DNA from: Tritrichomonas foetus
Taxonomy: Eukaryota; Parabasalia; Tritrichomonadida; Tritrichomonadidae
Assembly (NCBI GenBank): GCA_001839685.1
Contig: MLAK01001026.1
Span: forward strand, 23,253 to 87,252
Direction: 5' to 3'
Length of the DNA: 64,000 bases
Position numbers and translations under genes: made by a program. Under the pieces are notes generated by a model. That model ran no database searches, was not told the origin of the DNA, and was given only the letters and a program-made list of their open reading frames with translations. Shown piece after piece: positions 1 through 9,617 of the stretch (its first letter is position 1; each line of letters starts with the position of its first letter).

Positions 1-264
1 CTCTCAAAAATCAAGGATATGTCGCATATGTGTGGGAAAAAAGTAGATTTTCATTTTCAATGGAATAGACGATTATAATGTATTCAAAACAATAAGTATT
101 TCTAAAAAAATTGCTTTTTTTATTAAATCGAAGAATATCTCAAAAATAAAAAGACAAAATCTTTTAATATTTTGGATATATTATTTTTTAATTATGCTAA
201 TTATATGGAGAAAATATAAATAAAATCATAAGCGTAGAAGCATAGGTTGTGTACTTTTTATAGG
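1..264. other. AT-rich sequence, no gene seen
   Basis: No reading frame of useful length and no RNA gene could be recognised. The stretch is poly-A/T rich and ends at the 8-bp target duplication of the mobile element that starts at 273. Confidence 0.6.
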
Positions 265-292
265 AATCAATCAAAGGTACTCCGGTTTAAAA
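265..292 (+). repeat. Left TSD and terminal inverted repeat
   Basis: AATCAATC (265-272) is followed by AAAGGTACTCCGG (273-285) and TTTAAAA (286-292). The terminal 20 bases pair with the right end with two mismatches. Confidence 0.75.
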
Positions 293-1446
293 AGCTACCA
301 ATTAAATTACATCATTTTGGAATATTGTAAAAATAAGAGTTAAAATATTGTAAATTTATTTTTATAAAAGATTTGGTCTTACCAAAAGTTGGATAGAGAT
401 AATTTTTTATTATTACACATATTTCACAATTTTTCAGAATATATTCAAACTTTCAATACATTATTTTGAATAATATCTAGAAGTTATTGATTCACCACTT
501 CTGTTTTAAGTCCCTTTTCTTGGGATCTCGATGGGCGCATGACATTGATATAAATCGTTTATAAATGTATATAAGATACTGGTATTATGACAAGCTTCAT
601 CAATTGGAAGTTTCCCTAATATCCACAAATTTGAAATAAGCTTTCAAATATTCATTTGGATTCATAAAAATAATCTCATTATTTCATAAAAACACCAATC
701 TCATGAACCTGTGTAACAATGATGATTATTTCACAAAAATAATCTCATAAAAATAATCTCTCTCTAATATCGGCACAGAAAGCGGAACGTTGCATAAAAC
801 ATTGTCATGTCGCAGAATAAGGATCTCTTTTTGAATCTCTGGGTCAAGATCATAAGATTGTGATTTTGAATATATTATCATTTATTTCCGTTTTTCCAAA
901 ATGGAAATAATTTGATAGTGAATGCACGCAAAACACTCATATCTTCTTTCACAGTCTATTTTTTTCCGGATAAGTACCGAAAATAAAAAATTAAAAATTT
1001 CAAATCACAATAAAAAAAAATTCAAAAGACAGATTTTTAATTAATTTAAACGATAAGAAGCAGACAAGTGGTATTTCATCATAACTGGATTGTAGGCAAT
1101 TCGCTTGGTTACAACTCCCGCAAAAACGAAAATCAGATAATTTGCTGTATTGAGTCACGCAGGAAGTTTTGGAAGTCTGTTTCTGTCCCGATGATGTGAA
1201 TGATTCTGCTGCCTCCTTTGCCCGATTTTGACGCTCTTTGGTTTATTTTTAAAAGAAATTTCGAAAATTATTGATTTTTGAAAATAACATTTTTCTTCGA
1301 CTTTTCTGAGATTTCGCGGTTTAAAACCATCAGGTATCATGCGATTTTTACGCCCTGATATTAGCGCTCAGAAATGTTGGCTCACTGCGGTGAAAAAGCT
1401 AATTTACTGTTTTTCCAAATAACGTATTTTCAGCCGGAGTACCTTT
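273..1446. mobile_element. Non-autonomous DNA transposon with TIRs and 8-bp TSD
   Basis: The left end reads AAAGGTACTCCGG and the right end reads CCGGAGTACCTTT, a perfect 13-bp terminal inverted repeat. The match extends to 20 bp with two mismatches. Directly outside each end is the same 8-bp direct repeat, AATCAATC (265-272 and 1447-1454), as expected of a target site duplication. The 1174-bp interior has no transposase-length frame; the longest is a basic 61-codon frame on the minus strand (1155-1340) with no recognisable domain. An 8-bp duplication is compatible with hAT, P or Merlin superfamilies, but the termini do not let me choose. The element was probably moved in trans by a relative elsewhere in the genome. 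Confidence 0.75.
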
Positions 1447-1454
1447 AATCAATC
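1427..1454 (-). repeat. Right terminal inverted repeat and TSD
   Basis: On the minus strand this end reads AAAGGTACTCCGG then CTGAAAA. It is bounded outside by AATCAATC (1447-1454), identical to the copy at 265-272. Confidence 0.75.
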
Positions 1455-3323
1455 CCAGATTTTTAAAAGGAGAAAATAAAGTTTAATTGCGAATAATTCT
1501 TTTTTCCAAGAGAAAAAGTATTACCTGAATTAGAAATCAATAACTTTGAATGGTCTTATTAATTGGTCAATTTTCAACAAAATTTACTGATCCTACGTCA
1601 ATTTCTGAAATGATAGAACAACAATGTCCTGGACATATCGATGAATTAGCTTCAATATGTAGCTTATGTGATATCTATCGAGAGGCAATAAGATTCATTT
1701 GAGCTGAGATTGAGTATAAGGCTAGTGAGAATTAATATTAATTCTATCAAAATTTCACATAACATGTCTGCTTGGTTCCTTCATTAAATATGCGAGAAGA
1801 CCCTTCGCCCATGAATCTATTTTGAAATTTTAATATGTCATTATATATTATGTATCTAATACATTCAAGAAGTTAATTGAAAATTTGTTTTGGGATTAAT
1901 CCCCGAGTATCGATACTCAGATTCTCTCACAAATTTCAATTCTTTGATATTTACCATTTTAAGCTACACTAAGTTAGTAATAAATACAAATGCAGCAAAA
2001 GTGAATCAACCACTTTGATGAAGGAATCACGATTTCGACTAAAATGTCCCTATTTACTCAAAACACGATTCCTTGATTTATTATTTACTTAATTTTATTA
2101 TTACTGCCTATATTATTTTCGGACATAGTTTTAATGAATATGATATTGAGTTCACACTAGTCATAAAAACATAAGATACACATAAATATGGTAACATAGA
2201 TTGCCATCTAAACGGCGTATCAATTCATATAGACTAAAAATCTATATAGCTAGTAATCCAAAATAAGATATTATGAAAATTACTAATTGCAATTTCACAT
2301 ATAATTGACAAATATCTTCTGACTAATGACAGTTATGTTTCAAAAATAGTTGTAGTTTCACATCATTTATAAATTTTTGAGTTGAAAATGTCAGTATTGT
2401 TCTTATTCCCAAGCGGTCATGTAATTATCATATAAATTGGAGACTACAGTCTTTGGTTGACATGGGAAGTGATATTAGGTACATTTTTCAACGTATATAT
2501 CTTCACTGAAGTGTATTTATGTGATTAGTTAAAAATAAAGTCTGAATAATATATATGGTTAAGAATCTCAGTGTTAACTTAATAGAGACCATGTGGAAAA
2601 TATTAGAGCATTGAAAATCTGGAATTACCATATTCAAAATCTATAAAACGTAATAGAAAAAGTGGAAAAATTGAATTCATGTGGAATTCCCATGGGGAAT
2701 TGAGTACATCCCATAGAAATTTGAGAAATAGCACACAATATAGATTTATCTGTTGTAACTTTTTGTTTATTATCAATGAATATAAATTGTGAATGATATT
2801 GAATTTTTGAATAGTAATGAAAGAAGGTTGTGTTGTTGATCATCTCGATGCCAGAATTTGTTTTCATTCTGAATTTTGCTAAATTTCATACAATAAATCT
2901 ATCTGAATCAATTGAATCATTAAATTCTAATGTATTCTTTCATTAAATTGATGTCCAATCAACAAAAAATTGCATTATCTCAATTTCAATGATTTCTTTT
3001 TGGGAATGTTCTATATGTTAGCAATTATATCAAACTGATAACATTCATTCTAAGATATTTATGTTTTCAAATCTTCATTTATATCTAATCTCTGATTGAT
3101 ATTGATTCATATTTCTTCTGAATCGATAATATAAATTTTCCCAATACAAGCACAGATACTGGTTTCAATTCATCATTGATTTTACGATTGATTCAGACTA
3201 TTTGAAGTAAAATTGTTTCAGTGACCAAATACTATCAGAATATATTTGACCTATTAAATTTACCTTGAACCGTAAAAACGATCTCATCAAAAATCTTCGC
3301 TTTCAATAATTTTCAAACTTTCA
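1455..3323. other. 1.9-kb AT-rich intergenic stretch
   Basis: No supported gene. A 77-codon minus-strand frame at 2634-2867 weakly resembles the N-terminal part of trichomonad BTB/ankyrin proteins but is not convincing. A perfect 14-bp palindrome, GAGTATCGATACTC, lies at 1905-1918. The promoter of the 3324 gene lies at the right end. Confidence 0.5.
3222..3231 (+). promoter_or_regulatory. Candidate upstream motif TGACCAAATA
   Basis: TGACCAAATA lies about 93 bases before the ATG at 3324 and in the same orientation as that gene. The same R-GACCAAATA word precedes the genes at 12313, 15797 (minus), 19878 and 25629 (minus). Its function is inferred from recurrence only. Confidence 0.4.
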
Positions 3324-4598
3324 ATGACGCTTGATACATCAAATTCGTCAACCTCTTCGATTCCGCCGACTGAAGTTATTGGTGAAGAAATGCAAAAATA
3401 CGTCAGCCTCACACGAATTTTTTTATGTAAAGTTATCGAATGCATATATTGTAACAGGTGTCCCAAAGAACTCTCAGATTTCCAATTTGATGAAGACAGA
3501 TGGTTCTCTTTAGATATTCCGAAATCGCCTTCCCTCCGCGAACTCGTTTCTCGACGCACAATTTATGGATGGTTCCAGCTTGATGTTACGTTGACGGACA
3601 TTGACCAAGTTGTCGAGAGGTGGATTCTCGTGCACGAACCAAATGAAATTTCCCAGACGAGGCCTTTGTTTGCCGGAAAAAAAAGTGAATTGAGATATCA
3701 CACATTTCGCAGGTATTCCCAAATTATTCGTTCAATTTACTCATTGTTAAATTCACTTCCTGTGAAAACTCTTGAGCTGTGTTTGAACCAAATTTCTGGA
3801 ACTAACCGTCGACTTTCAGCGGTTTGTTCTCATTTTCACTCACTTCCAGTTCAATATGAAGATTTCACATTACAAAATAATTCAACAGTTAAATCAACAC
3901 AAACCAGCAGCATATCAAATAATTTTGAAAACTTGGATAAATATGAGTTGGATTTTGGTCCAATTATTACACCTCTTGGTAAATGTACAATTCGGTGTAT
4001 AACCATTAAAAATACTGAAATGTATCTTCCAAAAATTGTTGAATATAATAATAATAATAATCAGAATAAAATATCAAAATTGAATTCTAAAATCACTAAA
4101 ATCGATTTAAATCCAACAATAAATACAATTGATGATCCAGATAATGATTTTACTATTATCTCCAGTATTTCTCATCCAGCAAATCCATCAAACATCAAAC
4201 ACTCTGAAAAGCCTGTTAAGAGTTTCAAAGATGCAAGTGATTTCGATATACTTGAAACAGATTCAGAAGCCATAGATAACAGCTCAGTATGGTTTCAATC
4301 TTTCCAGCAAAACGAATTTTCTTCAAATTTATCAGATGAATATATTAAAAGGTCGTTCACGCCTGAATTATCCAGTGGTGCAAGTGATGATGACTACAAC
4401 AATAGTGGTGAACGAAATTCAGATGGTTCTCAAAACTTTGATGCTTCAGCCCAAAGTCCTGAAGACTTCCTTGGCTTCATTTCAAATCTTGATGTGAATT
4501 TTACAAACGATTTTGATGAAAAAACGGTCAGACAGACTTTCAAAAGTCTTTCAAATGAAGTTCATCAACTTTTTGAAGAATGGATGCAAACTAGCTAA
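3324..4598 (+). CDS. ATG13: Autophagy-related protein 13 (HORMA domain)
   Basis: This is a 424-residue protein whose first ~230 residues match the Atg13 HORMA fold. Visible landmarks are DRWFSLDI (~58-65), the strand VVERWILVH (~96-104), the helix RRYSQIIRSIYSLLNSLP (~129-146) and FGPIITPLGKCTI (~211-223), in the order known from yeast and animal Atg13. The remainder (~235-424) is Asn/Ser/acidic-rich and probably disordered, as in other Atg13 proteins, where it binds the Atg1/ULK kinase and Atg17/FIP200. Known role: regulatory subunit of the Atg1 complex that starts autophagosome formation in the cytosol. The ATG at 3324 leaves a short leader before the HORMA domain. Only the N-terminal domain supports the call. 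Confidence 0.82.
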   Translation: MTLDTSNSSTSSIPPTEVIGEEMQKYVSLTRIFLCKVIECIYCNRCPKELSDFQFDEDRWFSLDIPKSPSLRELVSRRTIYGWFQLDVTLTDIDQVVERWILVHEPNEISQTRPLFAGKKSELRYHTFRRYSQIIRSIYSLLNSLPVKTLELCLNQISGTNRRLSAVCSHFHSLPVQYEDFTLQNNSTVKSTQTSSISNNFENLDKYELDFGPIITPLGKCTIRCITIKNTEMYLPKIVEYNNNNNQNKISKLNSKITKIDLNPTINTIDDPDNDFTIISSISHPANPSNIKHSEKPVKSFKDASDFDILETDSEAIDNSSVWFQSFQQNEFSSNLSDEYIKRSFTPELSSGASDDDYNNSGERNSDGSQNFDASAQSPEDFLGFISNLDVNFTNDFDEKTVRQTFKSLSNEVHQLFEEWMQTS

Positions 4599-4965
4599 TT
4601 ATGCATGAACTAGACATGAATTATAATTTTTTGTGAATCATTTTGTCATTTATTATCAAATTCTAAAATAATAATAAATGGACATTTCCCAAAATTCACC
4701 GCACAACAAAATATAAAAGATGACATTTCACAAACGATACCAAACAAAAAATGGAAACCACATGTAATTAATAGAGTTACATTTGGGAATTATTGAAAAG
4801 ATTTTTGGATGCAAGTTAATCTCGAAATCTAATACATGTAGTTTACTTAAATTTCTGGAATAAACCTTTCTATCTTTAATAAGTTATCTATTAAAAAATT
4901 GAGACAAATTTGAGAAGTGTAAATGAAACAAATTTCTATTAATTCGACTTTCAAAAAATTTAAAA
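4599..4965. other. Intergenic region between two plus-strand genes
   Basis: AT-rich sequence holding the 3' region of ATG13 and the promoter of the surface-protein gene. No further element recognised. Confidence 0.5.
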
Positions 4966-6528
4966 ATGCTTTTTTCGCTTTTTTCAACTGTCTTTTGTGT
5001 TTTTAGACATCGTGAAGAAACAGGTGTTGAGTTAGTTGATGGAAATTATGTTCCATTTCAACCCGGCTACGTTGCCGGAAAATGGTGTTTGATGCATCGA
5101 TATGAGTATGTCACCCTTCGTGGAAAAGGATATGTAAAAGTTAGATGGGAAACTGAGTGGTGGTATGGATGGTTTCAACATGCCTGGCCTAATTATGACC
5201 CAATTAATGATTCCAACACATTATTACTAGTTGCTGAAGGTGATAAGTATTTCCAAGGACTTAGTGTTGAAACATGTAACAATGGGCCAGAATATGGATA
5301 CATTAATAAATATTATTATGTTGATGGTGAAATCACAATTTCTAATAATGAAAGATTACCAAAGACTCATTTCACTGGTTCATATAATATTGCAATTACC
5401 GATATTCCATGGGATGAAATTGATGAGTCACAGCATAAAATTGTTTATGATCATGAAGATGGAATTCTAGAAAAACGAACATACAAATTCTTATCAAGAG
5501 GAGACTATATTGAAGGACCAGTTCTTGAAGTAAGATCAAAGAATAAGGGCTCAGAAGTGTTTGTTAGAATGCCAGTCGCTCATAATAATGAAATGAGTGA
5601 TCAATCAAGTATGAATCAATGGTGGCATATTGAATATGTCAAAACTGAAAAGAACTTGAATTATTATTATGTCAAAAACATTTGGTCGGGTTTAGTTTTA
5701 ACAGCTGATGGAGAAAAACTCATTCAAAAAACATATAAAACTAAATCAAAGAACCAACTTTGGAATATCAAACATGTTTCTTCTTTATATTATTCTTTCC
5801 AAAATCTTGGAAACAGTCTTTTTATAAATCATGATTTAGTCAAAGAAAATACATTTTTAAGCAAAAAACAAGATTATCCAGCTGGATATAACCAAGAATT
5901 CCATGTTTTTGGAATTTTAGATTATGAAGAAAAATCACCTGTTCCTGAAGGATACTTTAGAATTGATTGTGATAATGAAAATCTGGTTTGCGAAAATGGA
6001 TGTAAAATAAATGGTGCAAGACATGTTTCTCAAACATTTTATGCACGTATTTCAAATGGAACATTAAAGTTCACAAAGATTAAAATGAAAAAAGCTGGAT
6101 TGTATGCAGCTAAAATCAATTATGCAACTAATGATGATAACCAGTCATTAAAAGTTTATGTTAACAGTGAATTTATTCTGGAAATTGACATTAATAATAA
6201 TGCTAATTTGGTCAGTGTCATACATGATATGCAATGTTATACTGATGGTCTTCATAGTGGAACTGGTACAATTATTGACTTTAATATCACTTTGGAAAAA
6301 GGCATAAATGAAATTGTGTTTGAAAATCAGAATGTTGAACATTTTGATATTGATTATTTGGATTTATCGAATGATCCTATTATCGAGGCAAAAGGAAAAA
6401 TTAGTGGTGGTAGTATCGCAGCCATTATAATTGTAATTATTCTTGCCATAGGTGGTGGTGTTGTAGGATTTCTCTATTATAAAAAGAAGAAGGACAGCAG
6501 CGATCTTAGCTTCAGCTTATTCACGTAA
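4966..6528 (+). CDS. Type I surface protein with ricin-B-like and CBM6/35-like domains
   Basis: This 520-residue protein starts with a short hydrophobic signal peptide (MLFSLFSTVFC) and ends with one membrane helix (~484-503) and a short KKKK-containing cytoplasmic tail. The middle (~215-285) has paired QWWHI and QLWNI motifs typical of beta-trefoil (ricin-B-like) repeats. The C-terminal ectodomain (~325-465) looks like a galactose-binding jelly-roll of the CBM6/35 type: YAAKINYA, LKVYVNSEFILEI, then a closing DIDYLDL strand. The N-terminal ~200 residues are rich in Trp and Tyr and are not assigned. Inferred role: glycan-binding adhesin or receptor on the cell surface. The tail resembles short basic tails of trichomonad surface proteins. 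Domain calls are by eye and moderate; the type I topology is firm. Confidence 0.7.
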   Translation: MLFSLFSTVFCVFRHREETGVELVDGNYVPFQPGYVAGKWCLMHRYEYVTLRGKGYVKVRWETEWWYGWFQHAWPNYDPINDSNTLLLVAEGDKYFQGLSVETCNNGPEYGYINKYYYVDGEITISNNERLPKTHFTGSYNIAITDIPWDEIDESQHKIVYDHEDGILEKRTYKFLSRGDYIEGPVLEVRSKNKGSEVFVRMPVAHNNEMSDQSSMNQWWHIEYVKTEKNLNYYYVKNIWSGLVLTADGEKLIQKTYKTKSKNQLWNIKHVSSLYYSFQNLGNSLFINHDLVKENTFLSKKQDYPAGYNQEFHVFGILDYEEKSPVPEGYFRIDCDNENLVCENGCKINGARHVSQTFYARISNGTLKFTKIKMKKAGLYAAKINYATNDDNQSLKVYVNSEFILEIDINNNANLVSVIHDMQCYTDGLHSGTGTIIDFNITLEKGINEIVFENQNVEHFDIDYLDLSNDPIIEAKGKISGGSIAAIIIVIILAIGGGVVGFLYYKKKKDSSDLSFSLFT

Positions 6529-6718
6529 TAATTTATAAATTTTAAAAGTAAAATATAGATCAAATAATCTCAATTTTTGAAATAAAAATATCTATAATTT
6601 ATTTTTTTAAGTCTAATAACAAATAATTTCAAACAACAAAATCAATCATGTTATATATATATATTGGTTGATTATGTAATCTATAGTTGAACATCTATGG
6701 TAATGATATGATACAATT

Positions 6719-9250
6719 CTAAGGCAATTCAACACCAAATGAATCAAGATAAGAATCCAGTATTTTTCTTGAATTAGGTGCTGCAGAAAATATATCACTT
6801 TGATCAATGCTTGCTCCATTTGAAAGAAGAAAATCAATAAGTTCCAAATTATCTTGCATTGCGGCATAGTGTAAACATGTGTATCCATTTATATCACGAT
6901 AATTGATATTGGAACCAGAATCAATAAGATATTGTGCGGTTTCCACACTCTGAGCATCAGGTAAAGGCGACCAATCACACCTAGCTTTGAAATAAGAATC
7001 ATCCACAATACATTTTACCGTTTCTAAATCATTGTCACTTATTAGGTCTTGAATAAATCTTTCTATTTTGACGCTTCCATGAAAAATATTTCCATATGAG
7101 ATAAATTTTTGAATAATTGCTCGATTTTTAGTTTCTATGATTGCACGAGCGATTGTGACATGATTCAACAATTGCTGTTTAAGCTGATTCTCAATCTCAC
7201 GAATTTTCACAATGTAATCAATAATATCAGGATTTTTGGTGTGAATAGCTGCTAAAAACATCTTTTCACAGCTAACCACTTGAAGCTTTTGTTGAGATCC
7301 AGTGTTATTGATCAGGTTATTGTTAGGATTAAAGTTCTGAAAATTATTAAAAAATCCATTATAATAATCATTTACAGAATCTTCATCATAGTCTTCATGA
7401 GATTTTGAATAAAAGCTGATTTGACCGAAACTAAAAATTAATTTTAAAATTTCAATATCATTGCTTTCAATTGCAGGTAGTATTAGATTCGAGTACTCTG
7501 CACAAGGAAAAGTCATTAAAAATCTAAAGAAACTAGAGTGTTGAAGTTTCAACGATTTTTGAAGAGCTTTATCAAACTTTGGATCGGTATAAACCTTTCG
7601 CTCAAGAAAATGTAAAGATGTAAAAAAGTTATTGGAATATGCAGATGAAATAATATAATAAGAGTCATCATTACAAACATCAGTTAACCAAACAAATATC
7701 GAATTTCTATGATATAAAGAAGCAACAAAGCGAGCTTTCCTCATCATATCATGATCAAAAAAATAACGAACAATTTCAAAATTCCCTCCAGCAACAGCAA
7801 ATTGAAAAGGATATAGATCTTTCTTATCAGGAACATCTAAATCTGCTCCATTTACACATAAGAAACGAAAACATTTCATTGCTCCAAAAAATGCAGCAAT
7901 AGAAACTAAAGGTGGATAGTTAGAAAGGTATGTATAATTACATTTAACAACTTGATCAATGTCAAAAGGAATTTTCGATGAAAATTCTTGAAGAGCATCA
8001 ATATCATCGTATAAGAACATTTTTTCAATTTCAGTAAATTCAAATTCCATTATTGTATATTGGAAACAAGGAAGCTCATTTTTAATTAGTTTTCCTAATT
8101 TTTTATATACATTTGTTTTGTTTGGTCTATAAAGCGAGCAAAGTTTCAGTTGATGTGAAATTTCTTCAATTTCTACGCACCATATTGAATTTTTTATGAA
8201 ATCTAAAACATCTTCCAGATTATCTTCAGTTGCTTCAAAAAGAATATCTTGAAGCTCAATAAATTTTTCACATTCGAGTTTCGATTGTTCCAACACAGAA
8301 TCATTAACATCAAAGTATGTCAGAAATTGTTGAAGTGGTTTTGAATCAAAAACTTCAGCAATTTCTTTCCAAACGTCTAAATCGGAATTTTTAATGTGAA
8401 ATAAACTTGTATCAAAGAGTTCAGCAAGTAAAACTTTGGCTTCAGTTGCATGAACCAAATCAACTGTTATTTTCTTTTTACTTTTTTCATTTTTTAGAAT
8501 TCGATCGGAAAAAATAGAAGCTGCATTTGAATTTACTTCCAATTTATGAATAATCCTTCGAACATCATCTCGTTCAAATACTTCATTAATGAATATTGTA
8601 TATCTTGAAAAACCTGGATTATTAAAGAATCTCTCAAAAAATAAAGAATTTATTCCATGTGGAACGTGAGAAAGTGGTATTTCACCATTTAAAAATTTCT
8701 CAACCAAATAGCTATTATTCTTTTTCACACCAATTGCATAAATAGCATTAATTGATAACTCATCATTCATGAGTTCAATTTTTTTATTGATTCTAGCAAG
8801 TTCACGTTCAACTTTTTTCTTTCGTTTTTTTGATCGGTCTGCGTTTTTATTTTCATAACAAAACATATTAGCTAAACTTTGATTATAAAAAGAATCACGT
8901 TCAAAAGATAATTTTTCTTTTTCTTGAGTCAAATCCTGAATAGTTTTTAAAGCAGGATATTTAATACACATTTCATTGAAAATTTTAATTGGTAAACTTT
9001 TTACGAGCTTTGATGAATCAACTTTATTTTCTGTGAAATCATGTGGGAATGCAGCTCTGGCAACTTTGTTATTACAACTAATTTTCTTTTCATCTTCTGT
9101 ATATATTGTAAAATTTTTGGGAAGAGATTTAATATAATCTGTATAATTTTTATCATCTAAAGTAAAGTTTTTTTCATATATAGGGAGTTCATTGAAAAAT
9201 GTGTATTCAGAAATCAGGTCTTGATTGGCCCTTTCTCCGATATGAATCAT
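6719..9250 (-). CDS. Large ankyrin-repeat protein of the trichomonad type
   Basis: This is an 843-residue protein. Clear ankyrin repeats occur near the C-terminus (~760-825: SVETAQYLIDSGSNINYRD, then NGYTCLHYAAMQ and DLLSNGASID-like helices). A second group lies in the middle (~435-505, with PPLVSIAAFFGAMKCFRFL and YPFQFAVAGGNFEIVRYFF). The N-terminal ~200 residues contain a lysine-rich coiled coil (~105-150). This is the architecture of the big ankyrin family expanded in trichomonads. It has no membrane segment, so it is probably a cytosolic scaffold; its partner is unknown. The ATG at 9250 is followed directly by a coding-like frame. The next gene on this strand (9618-11210) is another interaction-domain protein. 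Confidence 0.75.
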   Translation of the reverse strand: MIHIGERANQDLISEYTFFNELPIYEKNFTLDDKNYTDYIKSLPKNFTIYTEDEKKISCNNKVARAAFPHDFTENKVDSSKLVKSLPIKIFNEMCIKYPALKTIQDLTQEKEKLSFERDSFYNQSLANMFCYENKNADRSKKRKKKVERELARINKKIELMNDELSINAIYAIGVKKNNSYLVEKFLNGEIPLSHVPHGINSLFFERFFNNPGFSRYTIFINEVFERDDVRRIIHKLEVNSNAASIFSDRILKNEKSKKKITVDLVHATEAKVLLAELFDTSLFHIKNSDLDVWKEIAEVFDSKPLQQFLTYFDVNDSVLEQSKLECEKFIELQDILFEATEDNLEDVLDFIKNSIWCVEIEEISHQLKLCSLYRPNKTNVYKKLGKLIKNELPCFQYTIMEFEFTEIEKMFLYDDIDALQEFSSKIPFDIDQVVKCNYTYLSNYPPLVSIAAFFGAMKCFRFLCVNGADLDVPDKKDLYPFQFAVAGGNFEIVRYFFDHDMMRKARFVASLYHRNSIFVWLTDVCNDDSYYIISSAYSNNFFTSLHFLERKVYTDPKFDKALQKSLKLQHSSFFRFLMTFPCAEYSNLILPAIESNDIEILKLIFSFGQISFYSKSHEDYDEDSVNDYYNGFFNNFQNFNPNNNLINNTGSQQKLQVVSCEKMFLAAIHTKNPDIIDYIVKIREIENQLKQQLLNHVTIARAIIETKNRAIIQKFISYGNIFHGSVKIERFIQDLISDNDLETVKCIVDDSYFKARCDWSPLPDAQSVETAQYLIDSGSNINYRDINGYTCLHYAAMQDNLELIDFLLSNGASIDQSDIFSAAPNSRKILDSYLDSFGVELP

Positions 9251-9617
9251 ACAATGTAAATGTTAATGACACGAGCACAAATTTGACGAAAGTCATAAAG
9301 GTCGAATTAAAGGTCAATTTTTATATCACTTAAGGGTCGACTTCTATCGTTGAGGAAATTTGAGATGCTCATTGAAATTATGATCGGCTTTTGTAACTAA
9401 AACACTCCATCACTATTGATATATTTATTCGTCCTATTGTTATTCCATTTTCCTGATATAAATAGGATAATATTTTACTACTATATTCTCATTTAGTTTA
9501 TTTACCAATAAATGACATAAATAAATATTATCTTCAATTCTTTTAGGCAATTCTAAATGTTTTAAAAAAATAACAAGAGTTAAAAAAAAAATCTCATAAG
9601 ATAAGATAATATAATAT
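9251..9617. other. Intergenic, promoter of the ankyrin gene
   Basis: Contains AAGGTCGAATT followed by AAGGTCAATT (9309-9318), about 60 bases upstream of the minus-strand ATG at 9250. A similar pair precedes the gene at 63397. No gene in this stretch. Confidence 0.45.

Noticed and set aside
1155..1340. Basic 61-codon frame inside the non-autonomous transposon
   Set aside because: Too short to be a transposase and no recognisable motif.
1905..1918. Perfect palindrome GAGTATCGATACTC
   Set aside because: Single copy of 14 bp with no gene or partner nearby; chance is likely.
2634..2867. 77-codon minus-strand frame with weak likeness to BTB/ankyrin N-termini
   Set aside because: Short, no clear motif and surrounded by non-coding sequence; may be a remnant but not supportable.
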